This document shows, in pieces, positions 27,192-37,605 of a stretch of DNA of 64,000 bases; the first letter of the stretch is position 1, and each line of letters begins with the position of its first letter. The stretch is from positions 190,713 to 254,712 of the forward strand of contig NZ_PYBV01000016.1 in NCBI RefSeq assembly GCF_003205615.1, written 5' to 3'. The notes under the pieces were generated by a model that saw only the letters and a list, made by a program, of their open reading frames with translations, was not told where the DNA came from and did no database searches. A program made the translations under genes and the position numbers. This DNA comes from Micromonospora arborensis. Lineage in GTDB: Bacteria > Actinomycetota > Actinomycetes > Mycobacteriales > Micromonosporaceae.

Positions 27192-27881
27192 TCAGCCGGC
27201 GTCGAGCAGGGCGCGTCGGATGCTGGAGAGCAGTTGCCCCAGGCCGAACCCGGCCAGCAGCACCCACACCGCGGTCGCCATGGTGATGGTGCCGGCGGCC
27301 AGGTCCGGCTCGATCAGACCGGCCAACCCGGCGACCAGCAGGCCGACCAGCGCCACCGAGACCCGGGTGGGACGTTCGCCCACGGTCACCGCACCGATGT
27401 CGCGCATGCCGGCGGCGACCGCCCGGGCTCGGACGTACTCGTGCAACCAGGACAGCGCTCCGCCCGCGACGACCAGCGCGCCCGGCGCGCCCACCAGCCA
27501 GAACGCCAGCAACCACGCCACCTCACCGAGCCGGTCGGCGACCGAGTCGTAGACGTAGCCGAGCCGGGTGGTGCGGCCGGTGGCGACCGCCACCGCACCG
27601 TCCACGCTGTCGGCCACGGCGGCGAGCAGCACGAACAACGCGCCGAGGAACGGCCCGTCCCCCGGCCGGCCCACCAGCAACGGTACGCAGAGGCAGAGCA
27701 GCACCCCGACCACGGTGACCGCGGTGGGGCTGACCCGCAGCCGGCCCAGCACGTACCCGACGTGGTACGCGAACCGCAGCCAGGCGCGCACCACCGGCGC
27801 CGCGACCCGAGGGTCGAACCCGCCGTGCAACCGCGCCCACGCCGTGGCGTACTGATCCCAGTTCAGCTGTGTGCCCACCAC
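27192..27881 (-). CDS. CDP-alcohol phosphatidyltransferase family membrane protein
   Basis: A 229-residue membrane protein with about six hydrophobic segments. The catalytic region reads DSVDGAVAVATG, then RLGYVYDSVADRLGEVAW. The second half keeps G-x3-D-x3-D, and the first half keeps DxxDG, but the usual AR of DxxDGxxAR is AV here. Such enzymes move a phosphoalcohol from a CDP-activated donor or lipid to an alcohol. Substrate and product are unknown. It starts with two GTG codons and converges with the desaturase gene, with a 10-nt gap and no visible terminator. Confidence 0.85.
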   Translation of the reverse strand: MVGTQLNWDQYATAWARLHGGFDPRVAAPVVRAWLRFAYHVGYVLGRLRVSPTAVTVVGVLLCLCVPLLVGRPGDGPFLGALFVLLAAVADSVDGAVAVATGRTTRLGYVYDSVADRLGEVAWLLAFWLVGAPGALVVAGGALSWLHEYVRARAVAAGMRDIGAVTVGERPTRVSVALVGLLVAGLAGLIEPDLAAGTITMATAVWVLLAGFGLGQLLSSIRRALLDAG

Positions 27882-27925
27882 GGATCAACCGTCGTGCCGG
27901 GCATCAGGTGTCGCCGGCCCGGCAC

Positions 27926-28843
27926 TCACAACCGCGCGCCGACCTTCAGGTTCTGCCAGACCTCGCGGGTCGCGGTGGACCGGTTGAGGGTGATGAAGTG
28001 GATTCCCGGCACACCCTCGTCGAGCAGTCGGCGGCACATCTCGCTGGCCTGCTCGACGCCGAGCCGGCGAACGGCCTCCGGGTCGTCGGCGACGCGTTCG
28101 AAGCGGGCTGCCAGCGCCGACGGGAAGGGCGCACCGGACAGCTGCACGGACCGCTCGATGGTGCCGATCTGGGTCACCGGCATCACCCCGGCCAGGATCG
28201 GGGTGTCGCAGCCGGCGGCCGCCACCCGGTCACGCAGGCGCAGGTAGTCGTCGGCCTCGAAGAACATCTGCGTGATCGCGAACTCCGCGCCGGCACGGCA
28301 TTTACGGACGAACTGGGCGGTGTCACTGGCCACGTCGGGCGAGCGGGGGTGCTTGTACGGGAAGGCCGCCACGCCGACGCTGAAATCGCCGGCATCGCGT
28401 ACCAGTCGGACCAGGTCCTCGGCGTAGTCCACGCCCTCGGGGTGGCGGATCCACTCACCGCCCGGGTTGCCCGGCGGGTCGCCGCGGACGGCCAGCACGT
28501 TGCGCACCCCCACCCCGGCGAGCCGGCCGATCACGTGCCGCAGCTCGGCGACGGAGTGGTTGACCGCGGTCAGGTGGGCCATCGGCAGCAGGGTGGTGTC
28601 GGTGGCGATCCGCTCGGTCACCGCCACGGTGGTGTCCCGGGTCGAGCCGCCGGCGCCGTACGTGATCGACACGAACGACGGGCGCAGTGACTCCAACTCG
28701 CGGATGGCCTGCCAGAGCAGCCGCTCCCCCACCTCGGTCTTGGGTGGGAAGAACTCGAACGAGAAGGTCGGCTGGCGCTCACGGATGAGCTCCCCGATCG
28801 CCGGCTGCGGATTGGGGAGTACCGAGGGAAGACCGAGCGCCAC
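27926..28843 (-). CDS. metF: Methylenetetrahydrofolate reductase
   Basis: A 305-residue TIM-barrel flavoenzyme that reduces 5,10-methylene-THF to 5-methyl-THF for methionine synthesis. The N-terminal signature is PTFSFEFFPPKTEVGERLLW, followed by FVSITYGAGGSTRDTTV, VRNVLAVRGDPPG and EFAITQMFFEADDYLRLRDR. Length fits the bacterial single-domain form. The GTG at 28843 lies 6 nt after TAGAGT with no ribosome binding site, so the transcript is probably leaderless. Confidence 0.96.
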   Translation of the reverse strand: MALGLPSVLPNPQPAIGELIRERQPTFSFEFFPPKTEVGERLLWQAIRELESLRPSFVSITYGAGGSTRDTTVAVTERIATDTTLLPMAHLTAVNHSVAELRHVIGRLAGVGVRNVLAVRGDPPGNPGGEWIRHPEGVDYAEDLVRLVRDAGDFSVGVAAFPYKHPRSPDVASDTAQFVRKCRAGAEFAITQMFFEADDYLRLRDRVAAAGCDTPILAGVMPVTQIGTIERSVQLSGAPFPSALAARFERVADDPEAVRRLGVEQASEMCRRLLDEGVPGIHFITLNRSTATREVWQNLKVGARL

Positions 28844-28849
28844 GACCCG

Positions 28850-28855
28850 ACTCTA
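28850..28855 (-). promoter_or_regulatory. -10 box, leaderless metF promoter
   Basis: TAGAGT on the minus strand, then 6 nt, then the metF GTG. The rest of 28856-29093, up to the HTH gene, shows only G-rich low-complexity sequence. Confidence 0.5.
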
Positions 28856-29093
28856 GCGGGCGACGCCACCACGGCCCAGGAGCTTCCCACCCGGTGACCG
28901 GTACCGACCCGGGCGCCCGGGTCCGGCGGGCGGAAGGCGTCGTACCCCCGGGGTAGGAATGGGTGGCGTGGGAGGGGCGGCGGGGGCGGCCCCAGGTCCC
29001 ACGTGGGGGTCAGCAACCGCGCGGTGACGCCGGTCCCGTCCGGTCGGGCGCGGATGGGGTCGTCACCGACACCGACGCCCGTCAGGAGGACCC

Positions 29094-29483
29094 ATGACCC
29101 CGCCCGCATCGCCGCGACCGGCGCAGCTCGGGCCGCTGCTGGCCCGGCGCCGGCTGGCCCGTGGCTGGAGCCAGCAGCGCGCCGCCGCCGAACTGTGTGC
29201 CGCCGCCGGGGTGCCGACGTTGAGCCGGCACGAGGTGTCCCGGTGGGAACGACAGCGTCGCGTACCCGGCGGGTTCTGGCTCGGCTGGCTCGCCGTCGTC
29301 CTGGACGTGCCGCTGGTGACGCTCGCCGAGGCTGCCGCGGCGACCCGTCGCGCCGGCTCGACGCGGGCCACCGGGCCGGGCCGCACCGCGCTGGCCGGCG
29401 CGCGACCGGCCGGGCGGACCGGTCCCGGCCGCACCGGCGGGACTACGCGTGGCGGTGGAGCGCGGTCCGCGGCGACCCGCTAG
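29094..29483 (+). CDS. Helix-turn-helix (XRE-like) protein
   Basis: A 129-residue protein. Residues 8-60 form an XRE-type helix-turn-helix (LGPLLARRRLARGWSQQRAA, then TLSRHEVSRWERQRRVPG and LAVVLDVPLVTLAEAAAATR). The rest is a Gly/Arg/Thr-rich basic tail of low complexity. The ATG has AGGAGG 4 nt upstream. Its stop lies within the -10 box of the GGPP synthase gene (TAGCGT at 29481). The target is unknown. Confidence 0.75.
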   Translation: MTPPASPRPAQLGPLLARRRLARGWSQQRAAAELCAAAGVPTLSRHEVSRWERQRRVPGGFWLGWLAVVLDVPLVTLAEAAAATRRAGSTRATGPGRTALAGARPAGRTGPGRTGGTTRGGGARSAATR

Positions 29484-29486
29484 CGT
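29481..29486 (+). promoter_or_regulatory. -10 box, leaderless promoter of the GGPP synthase gene
   Basis: TAGCGT overlaps the stop codon of the HTH gene and is followed by 6 nt and the GTG at 29493. No ribosome binding site lies between. Confidence 0.5.
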
Positions 29487-29492
29487 CGGAGC

Positions 29493-30575
29493 GTGACCCA
29501 CGCTGCTCCGGTATCCCCCGTCGACCGCGCCGGCCTACGGCAGCGGGTCGACAAGGCCCTCACCGAGTTCCTCGCCGGCCAACGGGTCCGGCTCACCGCC
29601 GTGGACGAGTCCCTGGTCCCGGTGGCCGAGGCGATCGAGGCTTTCGTGCTCGGCGGCGGCAAGCGGCTGCGCCCGGCATTCGCGTACTGGGGGTTCCGGG
29701 GCGCGGGCGGGGTGGACGGCGACCAGGTGCTCACCGCCCTGGCCGCGCTGGAGTTCGTGCAGGCCAGCGCCCTGATCCACGATGACCTGATGGACCGCTC
29801 GGACACCCGCCGTGGCGAGCCCGCGGTGCACCGGCGGTTCGCCGCCCGGCACCGGGAGGCCGGCTGGGGCGGTGACCCGGACGGCTTCGGCGACGCCGCA
29901 GCCGTCCTGCTCGGCGACCTCTGCCTGGTCTGGTCCGACGAGCTGCTGCACTCCGCCGGGCTGGACCTGTGGTCGTTGGCCCGCGCCCGGCCGGTCTTCG
30001 ACGAGATGCGCACCGAGGTCACCGTCGGGCAGTACCTCGACGTGCTGACCCAGGCCACCGGGGACACCTCGGTGGAACGAGCCAGCAAGGTCGCCCGGTA
30101 CAAGTCCGCGAAGTACACCGTCGAGCGTCCACTGCTGCTCGGCGCCGCGCTGGCCGACGCGACGGCCGACGTGCGGACGGCCTACTCGGCGTACGGGCTG
30201 CCGCTGGGTGAGGCGTTCCAGCTCCGCGACGACGTGCTGGGTGTCTTCGGTGATCCGGCGCTGACCGGCAAGCCGGCCGGGGACGACCTGCGCGAGGGCA
30301 AGCGCACCTACCTGGTGGCGGCAGCCGTGGAGACCACCGACGAGGCGGGCCGCGAGCTGCTGCTCAGCCGGCTCGGCGACCCGGAGCTGGACGAGCAGGG
30401 GGTGGCGCGGCTGCGCGAGCTGATCTCCGCGAGCGGGGCGTTGGCCCGCACCGAGCAGCGGATCGTCACGCTCACCGACGCCGCCCTGGCAGCCCTGACC
30501 GCAGCCGACCTGGAAACCGAGGCCCGCCAAGCCCTGGTAGACCTGGCCATAGCCGCAACCCGCCGAGCCGACTAA
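29493..30575 (+). CDS. Polyprenyl synthetase (probable geranylgeranyl diphosphate synthase)
   Basis: A 360-residue trans-prenyltransferase. It has the first Asp-rich motif IHDDLMDRSDTRRGEPAVH (near residue 96), FVLGGGKRLRPAFAYWGF, and the second motif LPLGEAFQLRDDVLGVFGD (near 240). Bulky residues before the first motif (FVQASALIHDD) fit a C20 or slightly longer product. GGPP feeds carotenoid synthesis, and the carotenoid tailoring genes lie 2.3 kb upstream on the same strand, but this gene has its own promoter. The product chain length is not determined by sequence alone. Confidence 0.9.
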   Translation: MTHAAPVSPVDRAGLRQRVDKALTEFLAGQRVRLTAVDESLVPVAEAIEAFVLGGGKRLRPAFAYWGFRGAGGVDGDQVLTALAALEFVQASALIHDDLMDRSDTRRGEPAVHRRFAARHREAGWGGDPDGFGDAAAVLLGDLCLVWSDELLHSAGLDLWSLARARPVFDEMRTEVTVGQYLDVLTQATGDTSVERASKVARYKSAKYTVERPLLLGAALADATADVRTAYSAYGLPLGEAFQLRDDVLGVFGDPALTGKPAGDDLREGKRTYLVAAAVETTDEAGRELLLSRLGDPELDEQGVARLRELISASGALARTEQRIVTLTDAALAALTAADLETEARQALVDLAIAATRRAD

Positions 30576-30636
30576 CCCCCGCCCCCACTCCCGCTCCCCC
30601 ACCCCCCGCCCCCACCCCGCCCCCACCCCGCTCCCA

Positions 30637-30705
30637 CCGCGTTGATCATGGAGTTATTGCCCTTCGCCTCGGCGTGTCGCGGCAATAACCTCATGATCAA
30701 CGCGG
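30637..30705. repeat. Long inverted repeat A at a converging junction
   Basis: A 25-nt arm at 30637-30661 (beginning CCGCGTTGATCATG) pairs with 30681-30705 with two mismatches, around a 19-nt loop. The inner arm is unusually AT-rich for this genome (GTTATTGCC). A C-rich tract (30577-30636) precedes it and a G-rich tract (30706-30738) follows, which would extend the fold. It lies between the converging GGPP synthase and Rv2175c-like genes and may end both transcripts. Confidence 0.85.
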
Positions 30706-30740
30706 GGTGGGGGGTTGGGGTTGGGGGGTGGGGTGGGGGT

Positions 30741-31130
30741 TTAGAAGCCTAGGGCTTGGGCTCGGCGTTTTACTTCGCGGGCCTGGTCGCCGGAGAGGGC
30801 GGCGGCTGGGGTGGCGCCGGGGAGGGTGTCGTCCGGCTCGTACAGCCAGCGCAGGGCGGCCTCGTCGTCGTAGCCGTTGTCGGTGAGCAGGTTGAGCACG
30901 CCGGGCAGGTGCTTGAGCACGGTCTGGTTGGCGACCAGGTCCGCCGGGATTCGGCGGACGCCGTCGCGGCGGACCGCCAGCAATTCCCGGTCACGGATCA
31001 TCTGGTGCACCTTGCTGATCGACACGTCGAGGCGCTCGGCGACGTCGGGGAGGGTCAGCCAGTCGGCCGGGTCGGCGGGTCCGGCGAGCTCCAGGCCCGG
31101 CACGGCCTGGTCGGGTACGGGTTCGGTCAC
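30741..31130 (-). CDS. Rv2175c-family DNA-binding protein
   Basis: A 129-residue protein. The N-terminal half carries a winged-helix/excisionase-like domain (WLTLPDVAERLDVSISKVHQ, then MIRDRELLAVRRDGVRRIPA). The C-terminal part has GVLNLLTDNGYDDEAALRWL and ends REVKRRAQALGF. In Mycobacterium tuberculosis Rv2175c sits beside pknL and is a PknL substrate; here it diverges from a PknL-like kinase in the same way. I chose the GTG at 31130 because the family N terminus begins about there and AGGGTGG precedes it. The longer frame to 31328 would overlap the kinase promoter. Confidence 0.88.
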   Translation of the reverse strand: MTEPVPDQAVPGLELAGPADPADWLTLPDVAERLDVSISKVHQMIRDRELLAVRRDGVRRIPADLVANQTVLKHLPGVLNLLTDNGYDDEAALRWLYEPDDTLPGATPAAALSGDQAREVKRRAQALGF

Positions 31131-31304
31131 CCGACCACCCTGCCACGTCGCCGTCGCGACGGGCCACCGGCACCCCGGCCGACCGAGCCGAACCACCTCT
31201 CGTGACCGCCGCTGACCAGCGGACGAGGGGCAGCGAGCGCCGCGGGACGGACCGGTTCGGCGTCCGGCTGTAGCATCCTGTTCAACCTTCACCCTCTGGA
31301 CACA

Positions 31305-31310
31305 TAGACT
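31305..31310 (+). promoter_or_regulatory. -10 box, near-leaderless promoter of the PknL-like kinase
   Basis: TAGACT is followed by 8 nt and the ATG at 31319. TTCAAC about 18 nt upstream could be a weak -35. Confidence 0.5.
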
Positions 31311-31318
31311 CCCTGCCG

Positions 31319-33307
31319 ATGGACACACAGGTCGCCGACACGTTGCTGGGCTCGCTGATCGACGGGCGCTACCGCATTCGCGGTCGCGTGGCCCGTGGTG
31401 GCATGGCGACCGTGTACACCGCCACGGACGAACGCCTCGAGCGCACCGTCGCTGTCAAGATCATTCATCCGACCCAGGCACCCGAGGCCCGGGCCCGGAT
31501 CGCCAACTTCGTGGCCCGGTTCACCGACGAGGCGAAGACCATCGCCCGGCTGACCCACCCGAACGTGGTGGCGGTCTACGACCAGGGCACCCACGCCGGT
31601 CTGCCATACCTGGTGATGGAGTACGTCCGCGGCCGTACCCTGCGGGACGTGCTGGCCGAGCGCCGCCGACTCAACCCGGACGAGGCGCTGGCCATCGCCG
31701 AGCAGATGCTCGCCGCGATCGCCGCCGCGCACCGGGCCGGTCTCGTTCATCGCGACGTCAAGCCGGAGAACGTTCTGGTCGCCGAGGCGCCCACCGGTGG
31801 TGTCGCCAATCTGGTCGACAGCGTCGTCAAGGTGGCCGACTTCGGGCTGGCCCGGGCGGTCGAGGCGAGCGCCGACGAGGAGCAGGGCAACCAGCTGATG
31901 GCCACCGTGGCGTACGTCGCCCCGGAGCTGGTCACCGAGGGCCGGGCCGATCCGCGCACCGACGTCTACTCCGCCGGCATCGTGCTGTTCGAGATGCTCA
32001 CCGGCCGTGTGCCGTACGACGCGGACCGCCCGGTGGACGTCGCCTGGCAGCACGTCGACCGGGACGTGCCGGCACCCTCGACGTTGGTGCCCGGCCTGCC
32101 GCCGGTCCTCGACGACCTCGTGCAGCGGGCCACTCGGCGCGATCCCGACGCGCGGCCCGCCGATGCCAGCGCCCTGCTGGCCGAGGTGCAGGTTGCCCGG
32201 GATCGCCTGGGCGACGCCAACACCCGTACCGCCGTGCTCCGCCCGGTGACCGACGACGTGTCGCTCTCCCAGCCGACCATGATGGTCGCGACGGTCCGCC
32301 CGACCGACCGCCCGTCCTGGGCCCGGCTGCCCGAGGGGGGCGCCAGCCAGGGACCTGGTCGCCGTCGGGCCGCCCCGGAGCCGGCGGAGGGCCTGGGCGC
32401 CCGGCTCGCCGCGCTGCGCACCACGGTGTTGAGCAATCCACGCGGCCGGCTGGCCGTCGCGGCCGTGGTGGTGGTGCTGGGTCTGGTGGCCGCCGTCGGG
32501 GGTTGGTGGTTCGGCGCCGGCCGCTACACGACTGCTCCGCAGTTGGTGAGCCTGAACAAGGCCGAGGCGCAGGCGCAGGCCGATCGCGCCGGGCTCATCC
32601 TGAAGTACGGTGAGCCGCGTTTCGACGAGACCGCCCCGAAGGACAGCGTGCTGGGGCAGAGCCCGACGTCCACCAGCAAGATCGTCAAGGGTGGCACGAT
32701 CACCCTGACCCTCTCGCTCGGCCCGGAGCGTTTCCCCGTGCCGGACGTGATCGGCAAGGAGTTCGAGCTTGCCGAGGCGGACCTGACCAACGTCAAGCTG
32801 GTGGTGGCCAAGGGCGCCGCCCGCTACGACGACACCCTGCCCGCCGGGGTCGTGCTGGACAGCTCCCCCAAGGTCGGCGCCGAGGTCAAACCGGGCGCCA
32901 AGATCACCCTCATCCTGAGCAAGGGCCGGGCGCCCGTGACAGTGCCGAACCTGGTCGGTAAGAGCCTGACCGACGCCAGGGCCGCCCTGGCCCAGCTCAA
33001 CCTGGTGCTGGTGGAGACCTACAAGGATTCCGACAAGCCCAAGGACGAGGTCCTCGGTCAGAGCCCCGCCGACGGTGCCGGAGTGGAGAAGGGCACCCAG
33101 GTCAAGCTGGACGTCAGCAAGGGCCCGCCGTTCGTCGTCGTACCCCGGGTGATCGACCTGCCCTGTCAGCAGGCCAAGCAGGTGTTGGAGAGCCAGGGCT
33201 TCCCGGTGACGGTTGCGGTCAACCCGAACGCCGTGGCCCGAATCCAGCTCCCGGGCGAGAATTCGCAGGTGCCGCCGGGCACCCAGGTCGTCATCACGTG
33301 CTTCTGA
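31319..33307 (+). CDS. pknL: PASTA-domain serine/threonine protein kinase (PknL-like)
   Basis: A 662-residue receptor kinase. The kinase domain covers about residues 15-280: a glycine loop (GRVARGGMATVY), the ATP-binding Lys47 (AVKII), HRDVKPENVL near 144-153, and VADFGLARAV near 177. A juxtamembrane segment rich in Arg and Pro follows, then one membrane helix at about 375-397 (LAVAAVVVVLGLVAAVGGWW). Four PASTA repeats outside the cell (about 404-662) should sense peptidoglycan or lipid II. The neighbour Rv2175c-like gene supports the PknL assignment. The stop overlaps the endonuclease IV start (TGATG). Confidence 0.93.
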   Translation: MDTQVADTLLGSLIDGRYRIRGRVARGGMATVYTATDERLERTVAVKIIHPTQAPEARARIANFVARFTDEAKTIARLTHPNVVAVYDQGTHAGLPYLVMEYVRGRTLRDVLAERRRLNPDEALAIAEQMLAAIAAAHRAGLVHRDVKPENVLVAEAPTGGVANLVDSVVKVADFGLARAVEASADEEQGNQLMATVAYVAPELVTEGRADPRTDVYSAGIVLFEMLTGRVPYDADRPVDVAWQHVDRDVPAPSTLVPGLPPVLDDLVQRATRRDPDARPADASALLAEVQVARDRLGDANTRTAVLRPVTDDVSLSQPTMMVATVRPTDRPSWARLPEGGASQGPGRRRAAPEPAEGLGARLAALRTTVLSNPRGRLAVAAVVVVLGLVAAVGGWWFGAGRYTTAPQLVSLNKAEAQAQADRAGLILKYGEPRFDETAPKDSVLGQSPTSTSKIVKGGTITLTLSLGPERFPVPDVIGKEFELAEADLTNVKLVVAKGAARYDDTLPAGVVLDSSPKVGAEVKPGAKITLILSKGRAPVTVPNLVGKSLTDARAALAQLNLVLVETYKDSDKPKDEVLGQSPADGAGVEKGTQVKLDVSKGPPFVVVPRVIDLPCQQAKQVLESQGFPVTVAVNPNAVARIQLPGENSQVPPGTQVVITCF

Positions 33308-34179
33308 TGCCGACGATCCACTCGCGGCCGGTGGGCGCGCACACTCCCACCTCCGGTGGCCTGGCCAAGGCCGCCCTGCCGTACGTCGACACGACCGGCG
33401 CCCAGGTGGTGCAGGTCTACGTCTCCAACTCGCGGGGCTGGGCCCTGCCCGATGGTGACCCCGCACAGGACGCCCTGTTCCGCGACGGCTGCGCCGAGCG
33501 GGGCATTCCGGCGTTCATCCACGCCGCGCTGCTGGTCAACCTCGGGTCGCCCACCCCGGCGACGGTCGAGAAGTCGACGCAGACGCTGGCGCACGCGCTT
33601 CGTCGGGGCGTGGCGATCGGCGCTCAGGCGGTGGTGTTCCACGCGGGCAGTTCGGTGGACGAGGGGTACGCGGAGACGGCGATGCGCCAGGTCCGCCGGG
33701 AGTTGCTGCCGCTGCTGGACTGGGCCGCCGACGCTGGCGGGCCGATGTTGCTGGTCGAGCCGAGCGCGGGCGGGGGCCGGTCCCTCGCCTCCCGGGTGGA
33801 GCAGCTCGGGCCGTACCTGGACGCGGTGGACCGGCACCCCATGCTGGGGGTCTGCTTCGACACCTGCCACGCCTGGGCCGCCGGCCACGACCTGGCTGCC
33901 GAGGGCGGCATGACGGCGACCCTGGACACCCTGGTGGCCACGGTGGGTGCGGACCGGCTCCGGCTGATCCACGCCAACGACTCGAAGGATCTGTGCGGTT
34001 CGACCCGGGATCGGCACGAGAACATCGGCAAGGGCACCATCGGTGAGCCCGCCTTCGCCGAACTGATGGCCCACCCGGCCACCGCAGGCGTCCCGATCGT
34101 CGTGGAGACCCCGAGCGAGAAGCACGTGGGCCACACCGCCGACATAACCACCCTCACCCGCCTGTCCCCACCCGCCTAA
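33307..34179 (+). CDS. nfo: Deoxyribonuclease IV (AP endonuclease)
   Basis: A 290-residue TIM-barrel AP endonuclease of the Nfo family that cuts abasic DNA during base-excision repair. It starts MPTIHSRPVGAHTPTSGGLA and has metal-ligand motifs AVVFHAGSSVDEGY, MLLVEPSAGGGRSL, VCFDTCHAWAAGHDL, RLIHANDSKDLCGSTRDRHE, and a final Glu in PIVVETPSEKH. The ATG overlaps the kinase stop, so it is co-translated with it. It converges with the threonine aldolase gene across inverted repeat B. Confidence 0.9.
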   Translation: MPTIHSRPVGAHTPTSGGLAKAALPYVDTTGAQVVQVYVSNSRGWALPDGDPAQDALFRDGCAERGIPAFIHAALLVNLGSPTPATVEKSTQTLAHALRRGVAIGAQAVVFHAGSSVDEGYAETAMRQVRRELLPLLDWAADAGGPMLLVEPSAGGGRSLASRVEQLGPYLDAVDRHPMLGVCFDTCHAWAAGHDLAAEGGMTATLDTLVATVGADRLRLIHANDSKDLCGSTRDRHENIGKGTIGEPAFAELMAHPATAGVPIVVETPSEKHVGHTADITTLTRLSPPA

Positions 34180-34216
34180 CCCACCCCGTCCCCCTCCCCT
34201 CCCCCTCTCCCGCCTT

Positions 34217-34276
34217 GGTGATCAAGAGGTTTGCGTCGTCCAACGACTGGAATCTGACGCAAATCTCTTGATCACC
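34217..34276. repeat. Long inverted repeat B at a converging junction
   Basis: A 21-nt arm at 34217-34237 (GGTGATCAAGAGG...) pairs with 34256-34276 with one mismatch, around an 18-nt loop that itself has TCCA/TGGA. C-rich sequence lies to the left (34180-34216) and G-rich to the right (34277-34314), as around element A. It separates nfo (+) from the threonine aldolase gene (-). Confidence 0.85.
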
Positions 34277-34314
34277 GGGGCGAGGGGGGTGGGGGTGGGA
34301 GTGGGCGGGTGGGG

Positions 34315-35349
34315 TTAGGCGGCGGCGAGGATGCGGGGTAGGGCTGCGACGGCGCGGTCGATGTCCGCGTCGCTGAGGCCCAGGTGGGTGACCAGGCGGG
34401 CGCTCCGGGGGCCGAGCACCGAGATCAGCACGCCCTCGGCCCGCGCGGCGGCGGCCAGGGTACGCGCGTCCAGGGCGTGCTTCGTGAGGTCCAGTGCGAC
34501 CAGGTTGGTGCGGACCACGGTGGCGAGCACACCGAACGGCGCGACCGCCTCGGCGAGCCGGGCCGCCCGGGCATGGTCATCGGCCAGCCGGTCGACGTGG
34601 TGCGCGAGCGCGTACCGGCCGGCGGCGGCGAGGATGCCGGCCTGGCGCATGCCACCGCCCATCCTCTTACGGATCATCCGGGCGCGTTCGATCTTCTCCG
34701 CGCTGCCCACCACCAGCGAGCCGACCGGGGCGCCGAGGCCCTTGGAGAGGCACACCGACATGGTGTCGAAGAGCCGGCCGTACTCGATCAGGGGCACCCC
34801 GTCGGCAACGTGCGCGTGCCAGATCCGGGCGCCGTCGCAGTGCAGCGCGACGCCCGCGTCGTCGGCGACCCCGCGCAGCTTCTGCAGGGTGGACAGCGGA
34901 ATCACCCCGCCGCCGCCGCGATTGTGGGTCTGCTCGACGGCGATCGCGCGGGTCGGGACGGCGAAGTAGCCGTCCGGACGGATCATCGCGGCCACCGCGT
35001 CCGGGTCGATGTCCGCGCCGACCGCAGGCCAGGTCCGCGAGGAGATCCCGCCGTACGCGGCAGCGGCACCGATCTCGTACGTGACCACATGCGCGTCGGC
35101 GTCACAGAGCAGCTCGTCGCCGGGCGACACCAGCAGTTGCAGGGCGATCTGGTTGGCCATCGACCCGCTCGGGGCGAACAGCGCCGCCTCGTGCCCGAAC
35201 AACGCCGCGACCTCGGCCTCCAGCGCGTTGACGGTCGGGTCCTCGCCGTAGACGTCGTCACCGACCTCGGCGGTGGCCATCGCCTCCCGCATCCCGGCGG
35301 TGGGTCGGGTCACCGTGTCGGAACGCAGGTCCACGAACAGGTCAGTCAC
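34315..35349 (-). CDS. ltaE: Low-specificity L-threonine aldolase
   Basis: A 344-residue PLP enzyme that splits threonine or allo-threonine to glycine and acetaldehyde. It starts [20 protein letters not shown] and has [33 protein letters not shown], a substrate-binding [11 protein letters not shown], the Asp in [11 protein letters not shown], and the PLP Lys in [21 protein letters not shown] chose the GTG at 35349 because AAAGGA lies 6 nt upstream. The frame is open further upstream only because it runs through the 33-bp tandem duplication at 35371-35433. It lies downstream of aroG on the same strand. Confidence 0.92.
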   Translation of the reverse strand: MTDLFVDLRSDTVTRPTAGMREAMATAEVGDDVYGEDPTVNALEAEVAALFGHEAALFAPSGSMANQIALQLLVSPGDELLCDADAHVVTYEIGAAAAYGGISSRTWPAVGADIDPDAVAAMIRPDGYFAVPTRAIAVEQTHNRGGGGVIPLSTLQKLRGVADDAGVALHCDGARIWHAHVADGVPLIEYGRLFDTMSVCLSKGLGAPVGSLVVGSAEKIERARMIRKRMGGGMRQAGILAAAGRYALAHHVDRLADDHARAARLAEAVAPFGVLATVVRTNLVALDLTKHALDARTLAAAARAEGVLISVLGPRSARLVTHLGLSDADIDRAVAALPRILAAA

Positions 35350-35370
35350 AGTTGTCCTTTCGGCTGCCGA

Positions 35371-36914
<1,544 letters not shown>

Positions 36915-37424
36915 TCAGGACGCGGGAGAGGGAACGACGCCGCCCGGCGCGGGGCTGGCGACCGGGCCGCCCGGCGCCTCCCCGGCGATGCACCAGTCGC
37001 TGCCGTCGCGGGTGACGGTGAACACCAGCGGCCGGACGACGGTGCGCTTGCCGGCGCTGACCGAGACCGAGACGCTGACCTCCTGCCCGCGCGGACCGGA
37101 CCGGATGTCGGTGATGGCCGCCTCAGGCACCTGAAAATGATCGGCGAAGTCGCCGTTGGGGCCGGTGGCACCCAGGTCGAACCCGTCGTGCAGCAGCGCG
37201 CAGAGCTGACTGCGGCCGGCGGCGACGTCCTTGGCGGTCATCGCGTCGAGGTACGCCTGCACGCGCTCGCGGGAGCGGGCGGTGGCCTCCTCGGCGGGGG
37301 CTCGCGCGGGCTTGGCGGCCGGCTCGTCCTTGGCGCCGCCGCCGATCCCGCAGCCGACCAGGGCGACCGGCAGCAGCACCAGCCCTGCGGCCGTTGCCGC
37401 CAGCCTGCGGTGGGTCGGGCGCAT
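36915..37424 (-). CDS. Putative lipoprotein
   Basis: A 169-residue exported protein. The N terminus is basic, then hydrophobic, then a lipobox (RLAATAAGLVLLPVALVGCG), so Cys about 25 should be lipidated. A Pro/Ala linker follows, then a compact domain of about 110 residues (VQAYLDAMTAKDVAAGRSQL and VTRDGSDWCIAGEAPGG) resembling small NTF2-like lipoproteins, and a Gly/Pro tail. I chose the ATG at 37424 because GGAG lies 6 nt upstream. The function is unknown. It is encoded just upstream of aroG on the same strand, but aroG has its own promoter. Confidence 0.8.
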   Translation of the reverse strand: MRPTHRRLAATAAGLVLLPVALVGCGIGGGAKDEPAAKPARAPAEEATARSRERVQAYLDAMTAKDVAAGRSQLCALLHDGFDLGATGPNGDFADHFQVPEAAITDIRSGPRGQEVSVSVSVSAGKRTVVRPLVFTVTRDGSDWCIAGEAPGGPVASPAPGGVVPSPAS

Positions 37425-37605
37425 GACCACCTCCGTCGACGCTGAGATCGAAACCTGCCGAGCCGGGAGTCTGCCACATCGAGCTGGCCCGACCCAACGC
37501 CGGCGGCCCAGCCGACGCTGGGCGTCGACCGGGCCGCTGTGTCACGGGCGGGGAGGGGCGGTGCGTGCCCCTCCCCGCCGTGTGGGTGGTACGTCGGCCT
37601 TCGGC

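Noticed and set aside
31131..31328. Longer N terminus for the Rv2175c-like protein
   Set aside because: It would overlap the kinase promoter and start; the extra residues are Arg/Cys-rich without family resemblance.
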